Shown here: positions 1 through 5,364 of the stretch, one piece after another
How the letters are laid out: each line of letters begins with the position of its first letter
Numbering within the stretch: the stretch's first letter is position 1
Assembly (NCBI GenBank): GCA_903868285.1
Contig: CAIPUP010000269.1
Location: forward strand, 1-10,390
From: an uncultured beta proteobacterium
Lineage (GTDB): Bacteria; Pseudomonadota; Gammaproteobacteria; Burkholderiales; SG8-39
Direction of reading: 5' to 3'
DNA length: 10,390 nt
Made by a program: the position numbers and the translations under genes
Notes under the pieces: generated by a model
Database searches by the model: none
Seen by the model: only the letters and a program-made list of their open reading frames with translations
What the model was told of the DNA's origin: nothing

Positions 1-41
1 AGACCCGTCGCGAGCTCAAGCAAAAGCTCTACGGCGACTGA
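1..41 (+). CDS. Probable 3' end of an unidentified gene (partial)
   Basis: The third forward frame is open from the left edge and reads TRRELKQKLYGD before a TGA at 39-41. The residue mix (charged and polar, ending in YGD) resembles the C-terminus of a real soluble protein, and the other two frames read less naturally. Twelve codons are too few to name a family. It would lie 65 bp upstream of the DUF2946-like gene on the same strand, so it could belong to the same transcript. This is inference from a very short fragment. Confidence 0.35.
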   Translation, partial: TRRELKQKLYGD

Positions 42-73
42 TACTCCGCCTGGCATAGAACCTCGGCCCACTC

Positions 74-99
74 CCCAGACTCCTTACCCAGACTCCTTA
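74..99 (+). repeat. Perfect tandem duplication of a 13-bp unit
   Basis: The 13-mer cccagactcctta occurs twice back to back (74-86 and 87-99) and ends 7 bp before the ATG at 107. The repeat occupies the place where the Shine-Dalgarno sequence of the next gene should be, and neither copy is purine-rich enough to act as one. It looks like a slippage duplication. It could also be a two-copy binding site, but nothing else supports that. Confidence 0.75.
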
Positions 100-106
100 G
101 CGTCCC

Positions 107-535
107 ATGTCCAGCGCGCGTCGTTCATCGCCAGTCGATTTGCAAGCTCCCAGTCACTGGATAAAGCTTGGCTTGCGGCTGTTGCTGGTGCTGGGGGTGC
201 TGTTGGGACAGGCTGCAACCCAACTGCATGGCTATGCCCACCTTGCCGATGACCTGAGCCGGGTTGCGAGCGTTGATGCCGAGCCGGGCTTTGATCCCAA
301 GGTTGATCCCGAGGCTAATCCCGGGTTCAGTGCAGAACCCGCCCAGGGTTCGTCTGGTCACGCACTGGGCAAGTGTTTGCAGTACCACGCTGCCGACTGC
401 GCCATGCCAGGCGTGCCGCTGTTGCAACTGGCGGCCGACGAAGCCAGTGCCCCGGCTCCGTCCTTTTTGCAGTCTGTTCAGGCCCGAACAGAACTGCGTT
501 TCCAGTCGCGCGCTCCACCTGTTCTGACTTCCTGA
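107..535 (+). CDS. Small DUF2946-like membrane-anchored protein, possibly metal-related
   Basis: The 142-residue product has a basic N-terminus and one hydrophobic segment at about residues 21-38, which fits a signal anchor or signal peptide. A His pair follows (H41, H45 in LHGYAHLADD), then an acidic and Pro-rich repeat stretch (57-79), a CLQYHAADC segment (C90, H94, C98) and a C-terminus ending FQSRAPP. Hydrophobic start, His/Cys middle and terminal R-A/G-P-P is the pattern I associate with DUF2946-type proteins, which are short, poorly characterised and often encoded next to TonB receptors or copper/zinc genes. The molecular function is unknown. It lies 81 bp upstream of the ZnuD-like receptor on the same strand, so cotranscription is likely. 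No good ribosome-binding site precedes the ATG at 107, but no later in-frame start keeps the hydrophobic segment with a better one. The protein is probably real; the family assignment is tentative. Confidence 0.7.
   Translation: MSSARRSSPVDLQAPSHWIKLGLRLLLVLGVLLGQAATQLHGYAHLADDLSRVASVDAEPGFDPKVDPEANPGFSAEPAQGSSGHALGKCLQYHAADCAMPGVPLLQLAADEASAPAPSFLQSVQARTELRFQSRAPPVLTS
291..326 (+). repeat. Imperfect 12-bp tandem repeats inside the DUF2946-like gene
   Basis: Three consecutive 12-bp units share the core (G/A)ATCCC: ttgatcccaagg (291-302), ttgatcccgagg (303-314) and ctaatcccgggt (315-326). A related unit, ttgatgccgagc, lies at 273-284. The unit is a multiple of three, so copy-number change would keep frame. 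It encodes an acidic/Pro-rich linker (FDPKVDPEANPGF, residues 62-74) between the membrane anchor and the Cys/His segment. Confidence 0.6.
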
Positions 536-545
536 TCGTTTTTCC

Positions 546-586
546 TCACAGGCCTGCGCATGGTCGCAAGACCGGGCCGCCTGTGA
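546..586 (+). promoter_or_regulatory. RNA hairpin between the DUF2946-like gene and the receptor gene
   Basis: A perfect 8-bp stem (tcacaggc at 546-553 with gcctgtga at 579-586) encloses a second 4-bp stem (ggtc 562-565 with gacc 570-573). The inner stem is capped by GCAA, a GNRA-type tetraloop. No T-tract follows, so it is not a standard intrinsic terminator. It sits 10 bp after the stop of the first gene and 30 bp before the receptor ATG. It could stabilise or process the bicistronic mRNA or attenuate it. It matches no riboswitch class I recognise. Confidence 0.5.
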
Positions 587-616
587 CCTTGATCATGTTG
601 GATTAGGAGCATCGCA

Positions 617-2782
617 ATGTCGCGATTGATTGCACATGCCTTGCTGCTACTGGCGATTAGCCAGGGCAGCCTTGCACAAACTCAAGTTCAGAAACAAACC
701 CCTGTACCAACGCTAAGCCCGTCCGCCGCCAATGCCTCGGCAAGCGGCGATGAGACGCAGGCTGTCGTGGTTACCGCCAACCCCCTGGGCAGCAGCAGCC
801 TGTTCGATCTGGCAGCGCCAGCTTCGGCGCTATCCGGTCAGGGCCTGATGCTGCGTCGTGAATCCACCTTGGGCGAGACGCTTGGCACCCAGCCCGGTGT
901 ATCCAGCAGTGGCTACGGGCCGAATGCCAGCCGGCCGGTGATCCGCGGCTTGGACGGTGACCGCGTGCGAATTCTGCAAAACGGCGTTGGCACCTTCGAT
1001 GCCTCGGCCGCCAGTCCGGACCACGCCGTAGCAATGGATCCGCTGGCTGCCGACCGTATCGAGGTGGTACGCGGACCCGCTGCGCTGCTGTACGGTGGCA
1101 GTGCGGTCGGTGGGGTCGTGAACGTCATTGACAGCCGGATTGCGCGTGAACCGATTCGTGGCATCAGCAGCATGCTGGATGCGCGACTGGGAGGCCCATC
1201 CTCGGAGACCAGTAGTTCGTTACGTGTAGATGGTGGCAATGGCGGCTTCGCCCTGCACATGGATGCACACACCCGGCGTACCGAGAACCAGTACATCCCG
1301 GGCGATGCGGTGTCGGCGCGCAAACGGGCGCAGAGCGATAACGCCGTCAGTAGCTTTTTGCTGAACGCTTCCGGACGTCAGCCCAACAGTGCTTCGGTCA
1401 CTGATGGCGGCGGATTGGGATTCAGCATGACCGGCGACAAGGGCTATCTCGGCCTGTCGACCTCGGCCCTGAACAATGTCTACGGCACTCTGTCAGAGCA
1501 AGACGTGCGTATACGCATGCAGCAGAACCGGTGGGACCTGGCGGGGGAGCTGCGCGAACTGAATGGACCGTTCAAGGCGGTCAAACTCAAACTCGGTTCC
1601 ACGGACTATGAGCATCAGGAATGGTCCGGCGATGTGCTTGGCACCACCTTTAGCAATAGTGGTCTGGATGGCCGCCTCGAGTTATTGCATCAACCGATAG
1701 GTGTGTTCAGCGGCGCCATCGGTTTGCAGATAACCCGAGGCAATAGTTCTGCCACTGGTGAGGAGGCCTTCATTCCCGCCGGACAAAGCAGGGCCATGGC
1801 GCTGTTTCTGTATGAGGAAGCCAGCATCGGGCGCTGGAAATGGTCCATGGGTGGGCGCGCCGAGCGCAACACCGTCAAGGTGGATGCTTTCGATGTGGCA
1901 GGTACCGCTGCCGATGAGAAGCGCTTCAATGCCCGCTCCGCCTCGCTGGGCACGGTGTATGGCTTGAGCAAAGGCTGGGGGCTGGCGGTGAATGCAGCCT
2001 ATACCGAGCGTGCGCCAACCCAGGTTGAGTTGTTTGCCAATGGCTCGCATGTTGCCACCAGCGCATTCGAAATCGGTAGTAGCAGTCTGGGGCTGGAGCG
2101 CTCGCGGGCCATCGATATCGGCTTTCGTAAAAGCGAGGGCGCGCTGACGGGCAATGCCGGGCTGTTCTACAACCGCTTTGCCAATTATGTTTTCCTGGCG
2201 CCGACGACTGACAGTAGTGGCAATGCCTTGTACCGCAACTCAGACAGCCGTAATGACGCGGCGCTGACCTACAGCGCGGCATCGGCGGCTGGCTACAGCG
2301 CGATGCAGCAGTATCAATTCACCGCGGTGCCAGCGGTGTTCAAGGGCTTTGAAGCGCAAGGACGCTGGCAAGCCTGGCAGCGCAACGGGCGGCAGCTGGA
2401 TTTGTTACTGCGCGGCGATTACACCCGCGCCAGCAATGCTGATACCGGTGTGGCCTTACCGCGCATACCGGCCATGCGTATCGGGCTGGGTTTGCAATAC
2501 CGGGACGGCCCGCTGATGGCACAACTGGACGCAGTGCGTACCTCGGCGCAGGACAAGCTCTATACCAGCGAACTGCGTACCGATGGCAATACCCTGGTGC
2601 ATGCCTCGATTAATTATCGGCTGCGTGCGCCATCCGGTGATGCCAGTGGTTCGACCTGGGAGGCCTATCTCAAGGCAAATAACCTGTTTGATCGCGAAGC
2701 GCGCAACCACAGTTCCTTTCTCAAGGACATTGCGCCCCTGCCAGGACGCGGCTTGATGCTGGGCTTGCGCGGCAGCTTCTGA
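617..2782 (+). CDS. znuD: TonB-dependent outer-membrane receptor, ZnuD type (probable zinc uptake)
   Basis: The 721-residue product has a signal peptide (residues 1-20, cut near SLA/Q), a TonB-box-like segment (ETQAVVVTANP, about 46-56) and a plug domain (about 60-172). The plug carries RPVIRGLDGDRVRIL, SPDHA (D135-H136), ADRIEVVRGPAALLYGGSAVGGVVNVID. A 22-strand-type beta barrel follows, ending in the terminal Phe typical of outer-membrane proteins. The C-terminal NNLFDREARNHSSFLKD and APLPGRG region closely recalls Neisseria ZnuD. In ZnuD the plug Asp-His pair of SPDH contributes to the zinc site, and it is kept here. The His-rich external loop of many ZnuD proteins is not evident: the corresponding segment around YGTLSEQDVRIRMQQ has no His, and I see no Cys. 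An aggag at 605-609 gives a 7-bp spacing to the ATG. Energy would come from TonB-ExbB-ExbD. I see no Zur-like palindrome upstream. The TonB receptor call is certain; zinc specificity is inferred. Confidence 0.88.
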   Translation: MSRLIAHALLLLAISQGSLAQTQVQKQTPVPTLSPSAANASASGDETQAVVVTANPLGSSSLFDLAAPASALSGQGLMLRRESTLGETLGTQPGVSSSGYGPNASRPVIRGLDGDRVRILQNGVGTFDASAASPDHAVAMDPLAADRIEVVRGPAALLYGGSAVGGVVNVIDSRIAREPIRGISSMLDARLGGPSSETSSSLRVDGGNGGFALHMDAHTRRTENQYIPGDAVSARKRAQSDNAVSSFLLNASGRQPNSASVTDGGGLGFSMTGDKGYLGLSTSALNNVYGTLSEQDVRIRMQQNRWDLAGELRELNGPFKAVKLKLGSTDYEHQEWSGDVLGTTFSNSGLDGRLELLHQPIGVFSGAIGLQITRGNSSATGEEAFIPAGQSRAMALFLYEEASIGRWKWSMGGRAERNTVKVDAFDVAGTAADEKRFNARSASLGTVYGLSKGWGLAVNAAYTERAPTQVELFANGSHVATSAFEIGSSSLGLERSRAIDIGFRKSEGALTGNAGLFYNRFANYVFLAPTTDSSGNALYRNSDSRNDAALTYSAASAAGYSAMQQYQFTAVPAVFKGFEAQGRWQAWQRNGRQLDLLLRGDYTRASNADTGVALPRIPAMRIGLGLQYRDGPLMAQLDAVRTSAQDKLYTSELRTDGNTLVHASINYRLRAPSGDASGSTWEAYLKANNLFDREARNHSSFLKDIAPLPGRGLMLGLRGSF

Positions 2783-2796
2783 GGCGTGGCATCAAC

Positions 2797-2814
2797 GACT
2801 GGGGATCCCCGGTC
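2797..2814 (+). terminator. Possible terminator hairpin after the receptor gene (no T-tract)
   Basis: gactggg (2797-2803) pairs with cccggtc (2808-2814), seven pairs including one G-U, around a gatc loop, 14 bp after the receptor stop. A flanking aggcg (2782-2786) and cgcct (2822-2826) could extend the structure. No run of T follows, so efficient intrinsic termination is doubtful. It may be a 3' mRNA-stabilising hairpin. Confidence 0.35.
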
Positions 2815-2835
2815 TGCAAAGCGCCTAGGGATGGC

Positions 2836-2888
2836 AGACAGGAATTCAATAGTGGCGGATGAAAAATATCGCGCTTGAATTCCTGTCT
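2836..2888. repeat. Perfect 14-bp inverted repeat with 25-bp spacer
   Basis: agacaggaattcaa at 2836-2849 is the exact reverse complement of ttgaattcctgtct at 2875-2888. The right arm covers most of the -35 element of the predicted heat-shock promoter of hsp20. Fourteen perfect pairs are far beyond chance at this spacing. As RNA it would be a stem-loop on transcripts reading through from the receptor gene. As DNA it is a candidate operator with half-sites about 39 bp apart, centre to centre. It does not match the CIRCE element bound by HrcA. Confidence 0.7.
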
Positions 2889-2901
2889 TGTCACCCGATG
2901 T
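2874..2901 (+). promoter_or_regulatory. Sigma-32 (RpoH) heat-shock promoter of hsp20
   Basis: CTTGAAT (2874-2880) matches the sigma-32 -35 consensus CTTGAAA at six of seven positions. After 13 bp, CCCGATGT (2894-2901) matches the -10 consensus CCCCATNT with one mismatch. The spacing is in the normal range. Transcription would start at about 2907-2909, giving a leader of about 77 nt before the hsp20 ATG. Small heat-shock genes are classic RpoH targets, so sequence and context agree. Confidence 0.75.
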
Positions 2902-2911
2902 TCCTGTCATC

Positions 2912-2963
2912 GCAGTCGCTGCAGCAATTTCCGTCAAGCGTTGATGGGGCCAGTAGCGACTGC
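2912..2963 (+). promoter_or_regulatory. Structured 5' leader of hsp20, candidate RNA thermometer
   Basis: An 11-pair stem joins 2912-2922 to 2953-2963 (nine Watson-Crick pairs in a row, then G-U and C-G). Inside it a second hairpin pairs CCGTCAA (2931-2937) with TTGATGG (2941-2947), one G-U, around a GCG loop. Just outside, ttcctgt (2901-2907) is complementary to acaggag (2972-2978), which contains the hsp20 Shine-Dalgarno sequence, through seven pairs including one terminal G-U. Small heat-shock genes often carry RNA thermometers such as ROSE. This one does not show an obvious ROSE signature, and the anti-Shine-Dalgarno segment may lie upstream of the heat-shock transcription start. Confidence 0.5.
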
Positions 2964-2984
2964 ACATCCCCACAGGAGAACATC

Positions 2985-3437
2985 ATGCTAGGAATCAACC
3001 GTTATAGCCCCCGTTATGAACCCATGTCGGAACTGGTGAGCGATTTGTTCAGAGGATTTGTAGTGCGTCCGGTCGGCTACGCTGGCAATCCGGCAGCCAA
3101 TAGCGAGACCCCGGCGCGCTTTGCTCTGGATGTTGTCGAAGTCGATACCGCCTATACCGTACATGCCGAGTTGCCGGGTTTCAGCAAGCAGGACTTGCGT
3201 ATCGAGATCGAAGGCGATCAGGTCAGCATTACCGCTGAGCGCGCCAGCCAGCTTGAACCTAAGGAAGGCGAGCGCGTCATTCACAGCGAGCGTCATCTCG
3301 GCCAGGTCCGGCGCAGCTTTCGGCTGGGGCAGGAGGTAGATGCCGCGACGGCGCAGGCCAGTTATGTCGATGGGGTGTTGTCCCTGACCCTGCCCAAGCG
3401 CGTGAGTGTCAGCGCGCGCCAGATTACGGTGAGCTGA
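2985..3437 (+). CDS. Small heat-shock protein, Hsp20 / alpha-crystallin family
   Basis: The 150-residue product matches the IbpA/Hsp20 class of ATP-independent holdase chaperones, which bind unfolding proteins in the cytoplasm and pass them to DnaK/ClpB. A variable N-terminal arm (residues 1-43) is followed by the alpha-crystallin domain (about 44-138), with ALDVVEVDTAYTVHAELPGF, SKQDLRIEIEGDQVSITAER and the hallmark GVLSLTLPK (130-138). The C-terminal tail has I-T-V (147-149), the I-x-I/V motif used for oligomer assembly. The start at 2985 is chosen over an in-frame ATG at 2859. It has aggag at 2974-2978 with 6-bp spacing, it begins where Hsp20 proteins begin, and the earlier ATG lies inside the inverted repeat, upstream of the heat-shock promoter. 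The gene is preceded by a sigma-32 promoter and a foldable leader, and is probably monocistronic. Confidence 0.93.
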   Translation: MLGINRYSPRYEPMSELVSDLFRGFVVRPVGYAGNPAANSETPARFALDVVEVDTAYTVHAELPGFSKQDLRIEIEGDQVSITAERASQLEPKEGERVIHSERHLGQVRRSFRLGQEVDAATAQASYVDGVLSLTLPKRVSVSARQITVS

Positions 3438-3486
3438 GTCATGTTGAACGTGGTCGTGGTGAATTGAGGCCACAGACCGGGCGCGA

Positions 3487-3536
3487 TCCGAGACCGTCAT
3501 GAACGAGCGTGCAGCGCTCATAATGACGGTTTCGGA
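3487..3536 (+). terminator. Large nested hairpin between hsp20 and the monooxygenase gene
   Basis: tccgagaccgtcat (3487-3500) pairs with atgacggtttcgga (3523-3536), 14 pairs including one G-U. Inside, gagcg (3505-3509) pairs with cgctc (3515-3519) around a tgcag loop. This is the strongest single stem-loop in the window. It lies 49 bp after hsp20 and ends 20 bp before the GTG of the next gene. There is no T-tract on either strand, so it could be a terminator of the U-less type, an mRNA-stabilising structure or a repeat-type palindromic element. Only one copy occurs in this window. Confidence 0.45.
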
Positions 3537-3556
3537 CGGCACGGGCTGGGGGCAGT

Positions 3557-5302
3557 GTGGAGCATCAAGCGAAGGCGGGGTTGCAGCAACAGGCTGCGCG
3601 GCGTGAGCGTGTAAATGAGCAAGCGCTGTCATCGACATCGGCGCCGCTAAGGACATCGGTATTGATTGTTGGTGCCGGGCCGGTTGGCTTGACGCTGGCC
3701 ATCGATCTGGCGCGGCGTGGCGTGCAGTGCATGCTGGTGGAAAAACAGGCGGCGCCGAGCAAGTTACCCAAGATGGAGCGCTGCAATGCGCGTTCGATGG
3801 AAATCTATCGCCGCCTCGGCATTGCCGAGCGCATCCGCGATGTGGGCTATCCGCGTCAGGCGCCGATGGATGTATTCATCGTCAACAAGCTGACCGAACC
3901 TCCCATCCTGCATCTGCCCTACCCCTCGGTGGCAGACTGGAAACAGCAGGCTGCCAGCGTGCATGACGGTAGCCAACCGCTGGAGCCCTACCAGCTGATC
4001 TCGCAGTACACACTCGAACCATTATTGGGGAAGGTGGCGCGCGAGACGCCTGGCATCAGCCTGCACTTTGACTGCGAGTTTCTGTCGTTCGTGCAGCATG
4101 CCGATGGTGTGACGGTCAAGCTGCGCCATGGTGGCGAGTCGGGTCCCATGCAGACGGTCCGGGCCGATTATCTGGTGGGTTGCGACGGTGGCTCCAGCAC
4201 TGTGCGCAAGCAGTTGGGCATCAGGCTCGAGGGTGAAGCCGACATCCTGCAGTTGTGGCAGGCGCTGTTTTATTGCGAAGACCTGTACGCGCAGATTCCC
4301 ATCGGTCAGGGGCGTCATTACCATGTGGCCGATCGCTACAGCACCCAGCTCATCGTGCAGGACAGCTGCAGGCATTTCACCCTGCATGGGGTGGCCGAGA
4401 ATGAACAGGCGCTATATCAGCGCTTTGGCGAGGTGATCGGACTGCCGCTGCGCTACGAGATGCTCTCGGCTAATCGCTGGACGCAGCATCTGATGGTGGC
4501 CGAGCGGTATGGCGATGGTCGGGTGTTGCTTGCCGGCGATGCGGTCCATCTGATGATTCCGACCGGTGGTCTGGGCATGAACACCGGTGTGGGCGATGCC
4601 ATTGACTTATCTTGGAAGCTGGCCGGCACGCTGGCTGGCTGGGGTGGCCCGGCGTTATTGCAGTCCTATCTGAGCGAGCGACGCCAACTCGGGTTGCGCA
4701 ACGTGGCGGCCTCTCGCTATGCCTCGCTGGGGCGGCGCAAATGGCGCGCCTGCTGGTCGCCGCAGATTACCGAGGCCACGCCCGAGGGCGACGCCGCGCG
4801 CCGCCAGCTGGCCGAGGTGGCGGATTTCGAGCAGCGCAAGACCAACGAATTGCTGGGTATCGAGCTGGGTTATCGCTATGTCGATTCGCCGCTGCTGGCG
4901 GCCGAGCAGGAAACCACCCCGGCGCCTGACCCGGATGCCATTGAGTACAGCCCTTCGGCCTGGCCGGGTTGTCGTCTGCCGCATCGCTGGCTGGCCGATG
5001 GTTCAGCCCTGCAGGACCATCTCGGGCCGGATTACAACCTGCTGTGCATCGCCGCTGACAATGTGCAGCAAGTGCAGGCGGTGACGACCCTGATGCAGGC
5101 CATACAGCAGTGTGGCGTGCCCTGTCAGTCAGTTTGCCTTGATGCGCCAAGCTTACGCAGCACCTATCAGGCTGATCTGCTTTTGCTGCGTCCCGATTTG
5201 CATGTGGCCTGGCGTGGTGATCAGCTCCCGACCGGGGAGGCTTTGCAGCGCCTGGTGGCGCGGGTTACCGGGCAGCAGCTTGCCTCAGCCGAGCAGCGAT
5301 AG
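3557..5302 (+). CDS. FAD-dependent aromatic-type monooxygenase (group A flavoprotein hydroxylase)
   Basis: The 581-residue product belongs to the FAD_binding_3 family that includes phenol, 2,4-dichlorophenol and 3-(3-hydroxyphenyl)propionate hydroxylases. These use NAD(P)H and O2 to hydroxylate aromatic rings. A Rossmann FAD motif VLIVGAGPVGLTLAIDLARR has GAGPVG at 39-44 and the ribose-binding E62. The DG motif is YLVGCDGGSS (D210-G211), and the GD motif is LLAGDAVHLMIPTGGLGMNTG (G327-D328). A C-terminal thioredoxin-like part (about 470-575) ends with LLLRPDLHVAWRGD, as in the larger PheA/TfdB/MhpA-type enzymes. Full length appears present. The start is GTG with ggggg at 3548-3552. The first 30 residues are poorly ordered, so a later non-ATG start is possible. 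No ring-cleavage, reductase or regulator gene is adjacent, so the substrate cannot be inferred. Confidence 0.88.
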   Translation: MEHQAKAGLQQQAARRERVNEQALSSTSAPLRTSVLIVGAGPVGLTLAIDLARRGVQCMLVEKQAAPSKLPKMERCNARSMEIYRRLGIAERIRDVGYPRQAPMDVFIVNKLTEPPILHLPYPSVADWKQQAASVHDGSQPLEPYQLISQYTLEPLLGKVARETPGISLHFDCEFLSFVQHADGVTVKLRHGGESGPMQTVRADYLVGCDGGSSTVRKQLGIRLEGEADILQLWQALFYCEDLYAQIPIGQGRHYHVADRYSTQLIVQDSCRHFTLHGVAENEQALYQRFGEVIGLPLRYEMLSANRWTQHLMVAERYGDGRVLLAGDAVHLMIPTGGLGMNTGVGDAIDLSWKLAGTLAGWGGPALLQSYLSERRQLGLRNVAASRYASLGRRKWRACWSPQITEATPEGDAARRQLAEVADFEQRKTNELLGIELGYRYVDSPLLAAEQETTPAPDPDAIEYSPSAWPGCRLPHRWLADGSALQDHLGPDYNLLCIAADNVQQVQAVTTLMQAIQQCGVPCQSVCLDAPSLRSTYQADLLLLRPDLHVAWRGDQLPTGEALQRLVARVTGQQLASAEQR

Positions 5303-5318
5303 CGTCGGTTTGTGCGTC

Positions 5319-5324
5319 TACAAT
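5319..5324 (+). promoter_or_regulatory. Candidate -10 element for argB
   Basis: TACAAT matches the sigma-70 -10 consensus TATAAT at five of six positions. It lies 40 bp before the argB ATG and just after the monooxygenase stop. No convincing -35 is seen 16-18 bp upstream. A start near 5331 would leave a leader of about 34 nt. I see no clear ARG box (ArgR operator) around it. Confidence 0.4.
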
Positions 5325-5364
5325 CGCCGCCTTTGATTCTGTTCCCGATCGCGCCAGGGCCATC

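Noticed and set aside
2859..2984. Longer hsp20 frame with 42 extra N-terminal residues from an ATG at 2859
   Set aside because: The extension runs through the inverted repeat and the heat-shock promoter, lacks a ribosome site, and does not look like an Hsp20 N-terminus. The ATG at 2985 has aggag at correct spacing.
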